NCBI RefSeq assembly: GCF_963855985.1
Contig: NC_087091.1
Coordinates: forward strand, 12,344,154 to 12,408,153
DNA length: 64,000 nucleotides
Source: Ostrinia nubilalis
Taxonomy: Eukaryota; Arthropoda; Insecta; Lepidoptera; Crambidae
Direction of reading: 5' to 3'
Shown here: piece by piece, positions 34,037 to 44,927 of the stretch
Numbering within the stretch: the stretch's first letter is position 1
Layout of the letters: the number at the start of each line of letters is the position of its first letter
Position numbers and translations under genes: made by a program
The notes under the pieces: model-generated
Databases searched by the model: none
Seen by the model: the letters and a program-made list of their open reading frames with translations, nothing else
Told to the model about the DNA's origin: nothing

Positions 34037-35533
34037 TTTTAATGATATACTACCATATTAACCGTATTTTCTGAAATAAAAAAGAAAAAAGAATGGAAGG
34101 GTTAGGTATTCAATGAACATAGCAAATTATTTATTTTTTTTGTTCAAAATATTTGATTGTTTTGTGATTCGATTGTGTGTTATTCAAAAATGATATTAAA
34201 CAGACAAAAATTAAGCAACAATTTTCCAATAAAAAAAAATTACTTAAATTATATAAAACGTAACAAATGGAATAGGTGTCCTCCTTTACCTACCTATTTT
34301 AATTGGCTAATAATTGAAATAAGTATAAAAACATTAACTCTAGAAACATGATTAGAGTGGACTTGCTTCTTTGCAATAATAACATTTCCTTATTTATGTA
34401 GTTTCTTGATGAATAAAAATTCTAGGAAATAATTAAGATAAGCTGGAACTGATTTATATTAAAAATTATACAGACCACGCCTAATAGGCCTGCCTTGAAT
34501 AAATAGCTGCAACATTGTATTGTATACTTTGAAGTTGCTCTGAATGTCATTATGTACTTTAAAACTATTACTATGCATATGTAGGATGTGCCCTACATGC
34601 ATAATGTTATGGGACACTTTATTTTCATCGCATTTCTTGCCTAGACTTTCTGACCTAGAAAGTAAACCTAGTTCGATATTATCACTAATCTTGAGTATTA
34701 TGGGCATAAATACCTATTGTTCTTACGTCATTAAGTAAACGATTATGGAGCAACACTAGTAATGTGATATGATGCACTAATCCGCAACTCTTTTTGGTGA
34801 CTGTATCTGCGGTAAGGCCCTTTACACGCTGCAGTTTTTTAGTTGCTGGCGTATTTCACTTGTTAGTATCTCACATAAATAGCTGATCGCGATACTAAAC
34901 GCACTTTTTATCGTAGTGTGTAATCAGCCTAAGATGACTGAATGTGAAATAGGGCTGCCTCCTTTGGTCACTCTTGAGAGAGAATGCCTGCTGGCATTAA
35001 ATAAATTTTTACGTGTAAAAAATATTAATGAAATAAAATCGATGGGTGCCGGGAATAAAGCCACAATCGACAAAACACAATTTTACAGGAGAAGAGATTT
35101 AGTGACAATTTTGAATAATACTAAATTACGAGGCGTATCCAAACGGTTTGTATATCAAACGATGCGTTATTTTTTCTGGAGTAACATTTAATGTGAATAA
35201 GTTTATAGTGCTTAGAATATACCATAAAAAAGGTAGAAATACATATTGCCGCTTCATACATTGAAAGTTGGTTCCGTATGAGTCCATTGTGGTTTTATTC
35301 CGGTAAAAAGTGTGCAATTAATCAAACAGCAATAGTGTATTGCAGCCTCGGGCGCTGATCTGAAGGATACAGTAATAGCCGTTTGCTTGTAGAAGATTTA
35401 AATAAAAGTTTTAACATTGTATATGGCACGATTATTCCGGTCAACAAATTTTAAATGATGAATGGGAATAACGATTCAATATCCATAGTGCTTTTGGTAA
35501 ATCAGGCAGTTTCAAAGATAAAATTCTGAAAAA
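34037..35533. other. A+T-rich stretch with one unassigned short frame
   Basis: Mostly featureless A+T-rich sequence. See the separate entry for the 85-codon ATG frame at 34934-35191. Confidence 0.45.
34934..35191 (+). CDS. Unassigned short open reading frame (doubtful gene)
   Basis: An 85-residue frame starts at ATG (context AAGATGA) and ends at TAA. It begins MTECEIGLPPLVTLEREC and contains a basic stretch (YRRRD) near the middle. Its composition is more protein-like than most frames here (mixed charged and hydrophobic residues, little Asn/Ile/Tyr bias at the start). It has no signal peptide, membrane helix or recognised domain, and no splice or promoter evidence. It could be chance, a retroposed fragment or an exon. 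I give it low weight. Confidence 0.18.
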   Translation: MTECEIGLPPLVTLERECLLALNKFLRVKNINEIKSMGAGNKATIDKTQFYRRRDLVTILNNTKLRGVSKRFVYQTMRYFFWSNI

Positions 35534-35576
35534 AATTCAAAAGGTGTATAGGGGGTCCCTATACACCTTTTGAATT
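35534..35576. repeat. Perfect 20-bp-arm hairpin
   Basis: AATTCAAAAGGTGTATAGGG (35534-35553) and CCCTATACACCTTTTGAATT (35557-35576) are exact complements with a 3-base loop. It is an isolated cruciform-prone sequence with no coding context. Confidence 0.8.
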
Positions 35577-35888
35577 GAACTTGCAGTTTTCTAAAATCAC
35601 TTAATCGGAAAACTGCTGCTATGGCTATTGCGGCTTTATTCTAGGCACCCATCGAAATGTATCACAACACAAAGGCAATGGATTTATCCTACTATTATTT
35701 AGGCTGAAAACCCTGACAAAATCAATCCAGCTATTGTGTCAAATACGGCTGTCTCATTCGGCCTCTTTAGTTCATAATCGGATAATGACATTATAATACA
35801 GACGTGTATCAAATTGATTGATTTTATGTATACCGGAGCGGACGCACGCCAAAATCAATTTTGTTGCTATTGAATTTGAATGTGTATA

Positions 35889-36627
35889 GCCTGACCAGGA
35901 ACATAAAAACCCTGACATAGAGGCGCGTCAATTGCATTTGATAGTGCAACACTGAGTACAGTCGTACCTGTGTTAAATTAATAGGCTAACTTTATGTATC
36001 AGGATTCAGGATTACGGGCTAATTTGATATTTTCATAAATTAACGAAAAAAAATTATTATAGGTAACCTGGTTTAAATAAATTAAATGAAACCATCAATC
36101 GAGCTGGTAGGATTTATTTTATTATTCATCAATAATCAAATTCAGAACTTGAATAGTCAACTGCAATGTCTGCTCATGAACGCTTCAAACTCGGTACTTC
36201 TTTCCCAATTCCATAAAATTCAACACGAAAGTGACAAATTTTTTTAAAATAGGTACTAGTTGAAACAAACCACAGCAAATTTTCATAGTCGACTGTACTA
36301 TACGATAAACATGTCAGTCAATTTGACAACCTTTGTCGGAAACATTATTCAATGAAAATATTGTCCAAACCCTTAGTATTTCTCTTCGACAAATACTTTA
36401 ACACATTGTGAACCACTTTTCTTTCACGACTATAAAAAGATATTAGCAATTTAATTCACAAAATCAATTGCGCACATTTAAAATAAAGTTTGTTTACACT
36501 TTGACAGCAATAGACTGACATGCAAGATGACATGTCAATGAAGTTTTCAGTTACTGTTGCCATTAAAAGAAATTAGTACCATTAGTTTTCCGCAACATGG
36601 CGAGGGTTTTTATGTTCCTGGTCGGGC
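35889..36627. mobile_element. 739-bp inverted-repeat DNA element
   Basis: The left end GCCTGACCAGGAACATAAAA and right end TTTTATGTTCCTGGTCGGGC are inverted with one mismatch in about 26 bp, flanked by TATA at 35885-35888 and 36628-36631 (a TA or TATA duplication). The interior is A+T-rich with no transposase frame, so it is non-autonomous. The superfamily is unresolved. Confidence 0.75.
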
Positions 36628-36631
36628 TATA

Positions 36632-37280
36632 GCATGCGTATATCGTGCGAAAGAGATGAGAATGAATTTTTCCAATGCCAAAATGAATTAGATTCAGAGT
36701 CTGGCACTCTGCACCAAGCTTACTGCTGGATATATTTTTTGTGCACCGCCTACTTTAATTTCTATTTGTTTCAAAAGTTGACTAGATACCTAAGTCAATA
36801 AAATTTAAACGAGTATATTATTATGTATTGTGAATACAGCAAGGCATGGCAAATGTAACTCATGGTGAATCTGAAACCAAATTGATGTTTCATCGAGATT
36901 TTCTCGTTCATTTAACGTCTCTACAGGTCTCTACTTACGATTGTTGACAATTGGTTAAACCTGTGGCATATTGAGACATTTATATAGTTTCCTTCGTATT
37001 TTAAATATACAAATCCATATTTTACGCAAAAAAATGTTTCAAGGACTTCTTATTCGAAATAGTCCCGTGTGACACTTAACTATTGTTTATTCCACAAGAA
37101 TCGAACTTCATTATTTGAGGTCATTCACTTCATGACTATTCGCCGGACAATATTCAATTACTTGGGCTTAGATCGTGTCTACGATTCTATCTAAAGGTGT
37201 AACTTTGACTCTAATACGACAGCTAAAGAGCTTAAAGCGACGAACTCTATATTGTTATGTAATTATTATTCATAAATTGT
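36632..37280. other. A+T-rich stretch, nothing recognised
   Basis: No supported gene or repeat boundary. Confidence 0.55.
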
Positions 37281-37599
37281 GACGTACCTAGAGATGTGCC
37301 GCTGAGAAAGTTCTCGTTCCCGGCAATATTCCCAGTGAGAATATTCTCGAGAACCGAGAACGCTCCCGGGAATATTCTCAGTGTTCTCGACAGAATACAT
37401 TTAGTTTTAATTTTAATTTTGTTGTTTATATGTGATATTATTTGTAATGTTTCGATGATTTATTAACTGGGCGTTAAGACTAGTCGTTATAAACAAAGCA
37501 TGAAACGTGTGAGTGAGATATTGCTGTCTTGCTCACTCTTTTCGTGGCGAACGCGTGCTGCGGCTCTAGGACTCGGCTACGGTATTTGAACATCAGTGT

Positions 37600-38330
37600 G
37601 CCGCTGAGTTTTAAGGCCCTTGCCACCCTGGAGGATTGCAAGCGGATTCAAAATGGATTTAAAGCGGAGCGGCGACGCGACGAAGAAGCCGCGTGAAAAT
37701 ATCGTGAAGCTTCCCGAAGGCTGCCCAGCCGAGCTGGATTCGATGATTGACCTTTCTTCGAAGATGGACCTACCTAACTGGACTGTTTGTCCCAGGTATA
37801 CATTATTGTCAACAACTTCGAGTGTAGAGTCTCCAACTTTTAGAGGAGTGGGTGCAACACGGTCTTTAGACATGATTTTTAAATCTTGTCCATGTTCATT
37901 TTGAGACCCACTTGTTGCGAGACTCTATTGAGGTCATCGAGCATTGTATCTAGATCTTCCACGATCTCAGCCATGACTACGATATCGTCTGCTGTCTGGG
38001 TGATGTACTCGCCGTTGATATTTATGCTGAATCCGCTCCAGCCCAGAAGCTTGAAAACATCTTCCAGGGCGGTGGTGATGACGTCTCCCTGTTCTCACCC
38101 CTCGCTGAAACTGGATAGGTTTCGGGTCCTGATCTTAAAACGGACTGTTACTGTGGCGTGTTTGTACAAGCCTTTCAACATTTTAATGTATCAATAGTCA
38201 ATTTGGCACACTTGAAGAGACTGAAGCACTGCCCATGTCTCAATCGAATCGAAGGCTTTCTCATAGTTCACAAACGCAAAGTGGCTGATTATACTCCTTG
38301 ATCTTCCGTATAATCTACCGTAGCGTATAT
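37600..38330 (-). pseudogene. RTE-clade reverse transcriptase fragment, frameshifted
   Basis: The minus strand reads, from high to low coordinates, FVNYEKAFDSIETWAVLQ (RT domain with catalytic-region Asp), then INGEYITQTADDIVVMAE (ADD catalytic motif, second residue Ala instead of Tyr-Ala in YADD), then MNMDKTKIMS, STLEVVDNNVYLGQTVQL and, after a frameshift, RIQLGWAAFGKLHDIFT. These follow the order of the RTE/BovB-type ORF. It lacks the endonuclease, the N-terminal part of RT and the C-terminal end, and has several breaks. A hAT copy adjoins its 5' side at 38337. Confidence 0.85.
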
Positions 38331-38336
38331 TATTAT

Positions 38337-38745
38337 TAGAGATGAAACGGATAGTTGTTTGGCCGGATACCGGATACCGGATATCCGGCGAGCTGCTAGG
38401 CCGGATAGCCGGATATCCGGCGGCCGGATAGTTGGCCCATTGTCTTGTTGCATGTCGTGACGAGTTTAGCGCCGCACAGGTGCTTCGAACGCGATTAGTG
38501 GGTCTAGTAGACTGGACAAGACAAGTTCGAAAATCGAATCCGTCCGAATAGAATGTCAGACTTTGCCACTTGTGTAGGGGGCAGATCAATTCGGGTGATT
38601 TTGGTTGCCATCGTGAGTGTTTGATTGAATAGCTAAAATTAAATTACTCGCTGCGTAATCTGACTGAACTGCATCATGTCATCAGATCATCAGTGAAAAA
38701 AGATCGCTTGTTTTATTTGGAAATATTTCGACATTAACAGATATT
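38337..38745 (-). mobile_element. Truncated copy of the 2729-3872 hAT family
   Basis: It starts TAGAGATGAAACGGATAGTT and matches the right half of the 2729-3872 element in reverse complement, including the CCGGATA motif cluster, then GGCCCATTGTCTTGTTGCAT, and past the positions where that element carries its two MITEs. Here both sites are empty (near 38638 and at 38734-38737). Similarity fades after about 38745 and no second terminus is found, so the copy is truncated or deleted. Confidence 0.85.
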
Positions 38746-38869
38746 CAGATATCCACAACTTATCCAGAAGTGGCGAAATAGGCCCTTACTAAGCGATTGT
38801 GAAATGTGCCCCTAATGTCAAATAAGAATAGTTTAAAAAACTAAAAACACGGTTTTAATTATTAACAAC

Positions 38870-39290
38870 ATAAAAAGCCAAAAATCATCAGGACCCTGGA
38901 CATCATCTAGCATTAAAGTGCTCGAAAAGACAAATCCAACGAACCCAAACTCGATGAGTTTCCGCCGTTTCGTTTAGGAGTTCTTTTGGCCACCTTCCAG
39001 TCCCATCATCAGACCAGCTGGTACCACAATATTGTATTGTCATTTCTAATCTACATATAATTGCCAAGTTTCATGATGATACAAGACTTAGAAGTGCGTG
39101 TAATTCAGATTCTAAGATTCCATTACATAGTTAGTTACATACACGACGACCTAATATGAGCGTGTTAAAAACGGAAAAAATTACAGTTACATTATTTAAT
39201 TACGTGTAAAAATAAATTTCTGTCATCTTATATTATCATTAAAACGACATTTCACAACGAAAAAAATAAAATATAATAAAGGTGCAGTTG
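38870..39290. repeat. Unassigned interior of the second hAT-like element
   Basis: Contains CCAACGAACCCAAACTCGAT, GGCCACCTTCCAGTCCCATC and GATGATACAAGACTTAGAAG, which look like fragments of a dispersed lepidopteran repeat. I recall similar text but cannot confirm it, and no other copy lies in this window. No coding frame. Confidence 0.3.
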
Positions 39291-39555
39291 CCGGGAATAT
39301 TGCCGAGAAAGTTCCCGAGAATATTCTCGGGAACACTGAGAATATAGCCTTCCACTGCAAATAGAGTGTATTGTTTAATATACACTTATCTGTTGACTTA
39401 ATTTAATACTATTTTACTTATGAAAGTTTGTTTATTTCCATTTGATAAACATGATTCTCAACCTTTCTCACTTAGGAGAACGCTCCCGGGAACGCTCCCG
39501 AGAATATTCTCAGTTGAGAGAGCGTTCTCGGGAACGGCACATCAATAGACGTACC

Positions 39556-42036
39556 AAAAGAATAAGATGATGATAATTTATTACAGATAGGCATCGTGTT
39601 TTTTATCTGCAGTTTACAATTTGAATTTTCTTTAAATGCAGTTCTCTTTATTTTAAAAAATAAAGGAATGTTTTCTTTTGGTAATTTTTTCTGTTTACGG
39701 TATTAAGAGTAGGTACTTTCCCAGTTAGCATTTCAAAATTCCATCTAGTACTTATATTAAAATGTAGGAAGTAAATAATCATCGTGACTACGGCTCGACA
39801 TTTTGGTTAGCATTCATCATTAATGATTAGAGAATTAATTTTATTTATTTATTTAAATTATTTGAAAAATGTAACGGCCATTGCCCTACAAAACTACAAG
39901 TGTATTTTAAGCAAACATTGCATTAAAAATCTCAGTTAAACATTTTTTTTTTTGGTTCAGTAACTAAGTACTTTATGTTAATGTGCCAATATTTTATTTT
40001 AAGTACCTTTATAGTTTCAATAAGTAGGTAAATTATAATTGCTTTTATGTACTCATAAGTCAAAGGAAAATGTTTCTTATCCTGTAAATAATAAACAAGA
40101 ATTTCGAGTGAACATTTAAAAATGTTTCAATTGTTCATTGAAGTAATAAACTCATAATATAGGTATTTGGATACGGTAGGTGTTACAATTATTGAGTATT
40201 TTGTAAACATCAAACAATAATAGCATCTCTAAAATTTATAAAGGTATCTACTAGAACACGATTTTAAACATTAACATTAAATTACCAAAATATCAGCTTA
40301 AAGAGAAAAAAACTAACTCATTCCATAAATATCACCACTAAATGGTAATTTAAAAAAATCACTTATGCTCCATCATCAAGACTAAAATAAACAAGCGACA
40401 GGCAAAAAACAATAAAACTTTTCTCGCAATGACAAGTGACAACACTATCTCCCATGCATTCAAATTAACGGCCCAATTTTTCGACTCAAAAACCGCAACG
40501 TGCTGGAAAAACGCACTTCTAACGCTTAATAAGACGTTATGTGCCCAGATGTAAGGCCATTACATTTGTGATGTCTGACATAAAATATCCGTCACGGGCA
40601 ACGATTTCGCATTCGTTTTATAAACATTATGTTATGCAGAGAAAGCTATACCTACTCTTAAAATTACGTTGCATAAGTAATTTTGGAAATAATTTTGAGA
40701 TTTCTGAAGCTTCATTCTACACGACTGCATAAACGCACCCAAAAGCATATAAAAAAGTGAGCACGCACCCTTTAATAAAATCACCGGTGGTTCAAAACTG
40801 TATAGAATCACTCGTAATATTTCGATCACTTCACTTGTTAGCACTACTCAGGCGTCTGCTAGCGGTGTCTTCCTCGCGACGCGCAGGCATCAACTGCTTT
40901 GAGGCGGCGCTCGCGCAACCAAAACAGTGCCCGATAACGATAGTGCCGATTACCATGGATATAAAACAACGGCAGTATGACAACACTAGTCGCAGCATCC
41001 GACTGACCTTTACATAATTTCAGAAGCCTCTCACAACATACATATAAATAAATGTTCGTGTAATTTTCAGCACGATGCTTGCATCATCGCATAACTCTTA
41101 ATTAAACTAATTAAAACGCATGCAGACATATGTTTAGCACATTGTTTTACACAAATTGGAACGATTTGTTGCTGCACATTGAAAATTAATTTCGTATATT
41201 TATCTACAATTTGCTGAGTTAGATGCTAGGAAACAGTTAATTGATCAGTTTGCAAGTAAATAAATATTTAACGTCGTTCATGATTATTTACAGTCTGCAA
41301 CAGCTATTTCAGTCTTTGGCCCTAAGTGCAAACAATCAAAGTAAGATAAAAATAAAGTAGTAATAAAAACATGGACACCATATTCGCCATTAAAGATTAA
41401 ATTAGACTACCTTAAAAACAATATACACATTTATAAGATAGTTAATAAACTAGATTGTAAAACATCTAAACGAATAGGTACATAGTAGGTATGAATTTTG
41501 CATAGGGAACTGTATAAATAAAATAAAAGAAAGTATTATTTTGTTTGCTGTTCTTTTGGCATGTATACCTTCATACGCCAACACCATGACAAGCCCAACC
41601 ATAATATTTACGAAGCAGCACGCAAGGCCCTGTCAGGTGTCAAAACGGTTGAGTAGTTCACTGAATTAAAATACCAATTTATGTAACTTGTTGAAAAGGT
41701 AACAGTTTAATGATACTCATCCAATTATACTCTTCTCTTCACCTTTTCCTATACTTAAAAATTGCATAACAGAATAACAGTCGACATATCAAAGTTTTCT
41801 GTTACGCGAACTCTATGAAAATTTGTTAGGTCATTTGATTTTTTATTACATTTCTGACAAACGTTTTTTGCAATAATAACGTTTATCATTAATAATTATT
41901 ATTACATACAGTACCTGCACTACTTAATTACTGTGATTTCTTATGTGTTGCAACCATTTAATTAGAGTAAATAATATAAATTGATTCTGAAATATTTGGC
42001 TTTAAAGGTACCTATTTATTTCCAGTATTTCTGTAA
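39556..42036. other. A+T-rich stretch with one GC-richer island
   Basis: No supported gene. The patch 40840-40960 is CpG-rich (GCGACGCGCAGGC, GGCGGCGCTCGCGCAACC) beside a TATAAAA-like sequence on the minus strand (complement of GGATATAAAAC, 40957-40967). A host promoter or first exon on the minus strand is conceivable but not shown by any coding sequence. Confidence 0.4.
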
Positions 42037-42245
42037 TCACTACATTGTATAAAACAAAGTCGCTTTCCGCTGTCTATCCCTTTGTATGCTTATATCTTTA
42101 GAACTGCACAATGGATTTTGATGCGGTTTTTTTAATAGATAAAGTGACTCAAGAGGAAGGTTTATAGGTATAAAACATGCATATTATAAAAGAGAAAAGC
42201 CGGAAAATTCCATTGCAACCGTGCGAAGCCGAGGCAGGCCGCTAG
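42037..42245 (+). mobile_element. Helitron-type element, third subfamily
   Basis: TCACTACATTGTATAAAACA follows a host A, and the 3' end GCGAAGCCGAGGCAGGCCGCTAG is followed by T at 42246. Internal GGATTTTGATGCGGTTTTTT and CAAGAGGAAGGTTTATAGGT distinguish it from the (GTCT)n forms. It has no coding capacity. Confidence 0.75.
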
Positions 42246-42678
42246 TTAAGACCACAAACTTGGAATTCACAGGTTTTGACTCTTGTTTTAGCAATCTCAG
42301 TAGAGTTCAAGGGAAGGCTTTTTAACCTTGAAGTTACCGTAGTACCTACTGTAGAAGGATACTGACTGATAAAAATGGTTTTGGCCAATCTCAAAGTCAA
42401 AGTTAGGTCTTGTCTATGAAAACCATTACAAACCGGTTATAGGGAATATAGAGCAAACTGTAAGTTCAATAAAGCATCTATCAGTCTTCATTCGTCTTTT
42501 GCAAGACACATTGGTCTTATGTCATTCGCATACCTTATCTCCCTTATCAATCAGTATTACATAAATAATACGGCACGTACCAATACAATTTAAGACTTAT
42601 ACAAATTGCCCCTCATTAGCTTCGATTATCTTGATTCTAAGAAACTCCTCTGTTTATTGATGCACGTTTTATGAAAGA
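42246..42678. other. A+T-rich stretch, nothing recognised
   Basis: Short spacer between two Helitron-type elements, without a supported feature. Confidence 0.5.
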
Positions 42679-42926
42679 CTAGCTGTGCTCGCGACTTCGT
42701 ACGCGTGAAAACAGTTTGAATTTTAATATTTCCCGTATTTGCAACATTTTGCTTTACTGCTCCGCCCCTATTGGCTGTAGAGTGATATTGTATGTATAGC
42801 CGAAAGCCTTCCTCGATAAATGGGCTATTCTAAATAGTAATAATTTTTCAAATCGGACTAGTAGTTGCTGAGATTAGCTCGTTCAAGCGAACAAGCAAAC
42901 TCTTCAGCTTTATAATATTAGTATAA
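42679..42926 (-). mobile_element. Helitron-type element, reverse orientation
   Basis: CTAGCTGTGCTCGCGACTTC at the left (3' end in sense, preceded by A) and TTTATAATATTAGTATAA at the right (degenerate 5' end). It shares TTGGCTGTAGAGT, CTCGATAAATGGGCTAT and TTTTTCAAATC with 26341-26557 and is the same subfamily, with a longer middle. Confidence 0.8.
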
Positions 42927-44927
42927 TTTTTTTTCCATTTAACATTAGCCGCGTGACTGCTCTGGGACTTATTACATATGCGTAATTTAAAATAATGTGC
43001 ATTTTGCTTATTATATAACAATCACTAATGTTTCAACTACCACACCAATTACCTGGCACCATTAACTCTAGGGTTGTAACCTTAGATCATTTTCATGATA
43101 GAGGTATGTAGCCTCAAATTAGCCAAAATCTAAAATACTAACACATTTTGCTTATATCATGCGCGATGAGTCCTATTATTATTATGTCACAAACATTAAA
43201 AGTAACTTCGTCCGAACGTGAACGCGTTAATTTGTCACCAAATGTATAAATTGTATAAATTGTGACTAATTTACACACATGCTTTGTGGCAGAACGTCCC
43301 CTGCGCTATTAATACACTCTGCTACGCAAACCCGATGTCACGATGAGAAAAAAATAACTGGTCAAGTTTTAAATATCAAAATAAGCAGTTCATTGGCCAG
43401 CTGCGTAGCAAAACAAACCCTGGACCAGATTGTCAACTTTTATTTTTCACTACAAAGAAATCTTGTACGCTTTGTTTACGGAAATAGCGCATTCATTCTT
43501 CAAGAAGCGAGCGACTCATTAACATTTTCAAATTTATGTTCTGGACACTATCTTATAAGGGCAGTTGCATAAATTAAATATTTTCTAATTAATGTTTCAA
43601 CAAAAAATACTTTAAAAGGTTCAAACTCTTTCTTGCTGGGGTATACTTGGGTTTTTGTATGCGCTTATAGTCCAATCAAAAGAAAAGCTTTGCCCTATAA
43701 AAGGTGCAAAGTAAAATGTTTCAATTTGTATTGATTAAGTGTAAACTAGTTGTAAATTTAAGTTTTTGACCTCGTGAGGTCAGAGCGTTAACCGCCATCT
43801 TGAGTGTTAGGGCCCAAAATTCGGAAAATCCTGACTACACAATATGAGTTGTAGAAGTGAAACGAAAACGGCGAATTTTCCCGTAGTTATCGATGGAAAT
43901 AGAAATAGTTACTAAACGATCTTGCTATATAAAACAAAAACTAAAAAGATAATTCTGATTAAATAACTTTCCGCTGAGGCGCTGAACATATCTTAATCAA
44001 TTACCTAAAGATCTTCCTGTATCGTGCGAACAATTTTTTCCTTGCTTGTGACTTATCAATTAAACACACAATTTTCCCTTTGGAAACAAAACGTGATATT
44101 GCAGTACAACACAAGTTAATTAATCTTACTAAGTACTTACAAACTTTTCCGATTCGAATTAAAATTACGAGTGCATTCTTAACATTACAAACTCTTTTAT
44201 TATACAATGCAGGCAAGTGTTAAAAATGTAGACTGATGCACATCATGCCCGGCCATATTTTATCCGTTATCGGCATGGTTTCTTCACTTGTCGTGAATGT
44301 CTTGTGAAAGCGTGAAGTTAATACAACACAATGTCCTGGTTCCAAATAAGGCACAGTACGTGCCCATTGATCCAGAAACCAATGGCTCTAGTATAACAAA
44401 TAGGCAGTCATTTCAAGATGTTTCCATTAAACTGTCCACATTGCATGCCGTGTCAGCCTTTAATTAAGACAACACTTAGTTCTAAGCACTTTTAGTTATA
44501 GTAATTCCATGTATGCGTGTTTGTCTTGTTGGTTGTCCTAATAAATAAAATAAATAAAAATAAATTAATAAAAAATGACATGTTCAGCTGGAAGATCTGG
44601 TAAGATACAAGCCAAGAGGTTCCTCGTTGTGGTAAAAAAAAGATGTTTTCCTTTATAATTTTTATTTAGTCGCGCCTAAATACTTACACTATTATTTGCG
44701 TGGATGGTCTGTGCAGATGACCTAGGAAGCTATTAGAACGAACCGTCGCGTCGCATGTCATGTGCAATGTTTGCCGAAATATGACAAACTAACTCGCTTG
44801 GAGTCCAAATTCCAATGGACTTATGGATGGATATTATAGACAAGTTTTACCAGTACTTTCTATGATATATCTTGAATCTATCTTTAATATGTAAAGATAC
44901 TATTGTGTTGTGCCTTGTCCAAGAACG
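42927..44927. other. A+T-rich stretch, nothing recognised
   Basis: No supported gene. The A+T-rich end near 44530-44575 (AATAAATAAAATAAATAAAA) may be a retroposon tail, without a recognisable body. The right edge is the proposed left target site of the LINE. Confidence 0.45.

Larger units (their letters stand above)
37289..39547. mobile_element. Second hAT-like element carrying nested LINE and hAT fragments
   Basis: A perfect 8-bp direct repeat, GACGTACC, lies at 37281-37288 and 39548-39555. The ends are inverted: TAGAGATGTGCCG on the left and CGGCACATCAATA on the right (11 of 13 pair). Both subterminal regions carry many GAGAATATTCTC and TCCCGGGA motifs (37318-37390, 39290-39345, 39475-39535), again hAT-like. 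No hAT transposase frame is present. The interior holds a broken RTE reverse transcriptase (37600-38330) and a truncated copy of the 2729-3872 hAT family (38337-38745). Confidence 0.87.

Noticed and set aside
37577..38197. Plus-strand frames of 94 and 103 codons
   Set aside because: They run opposite the broken RTE reverse transcriptase and have no independent support.
38191..38589. 132-codon minus-strand frame
   Set aside because: It is a chance fusion of hAT repeat sequence with the RTE fragment; only the last part (AFVNYEKAFDSIE) is real LINE coding sequence.
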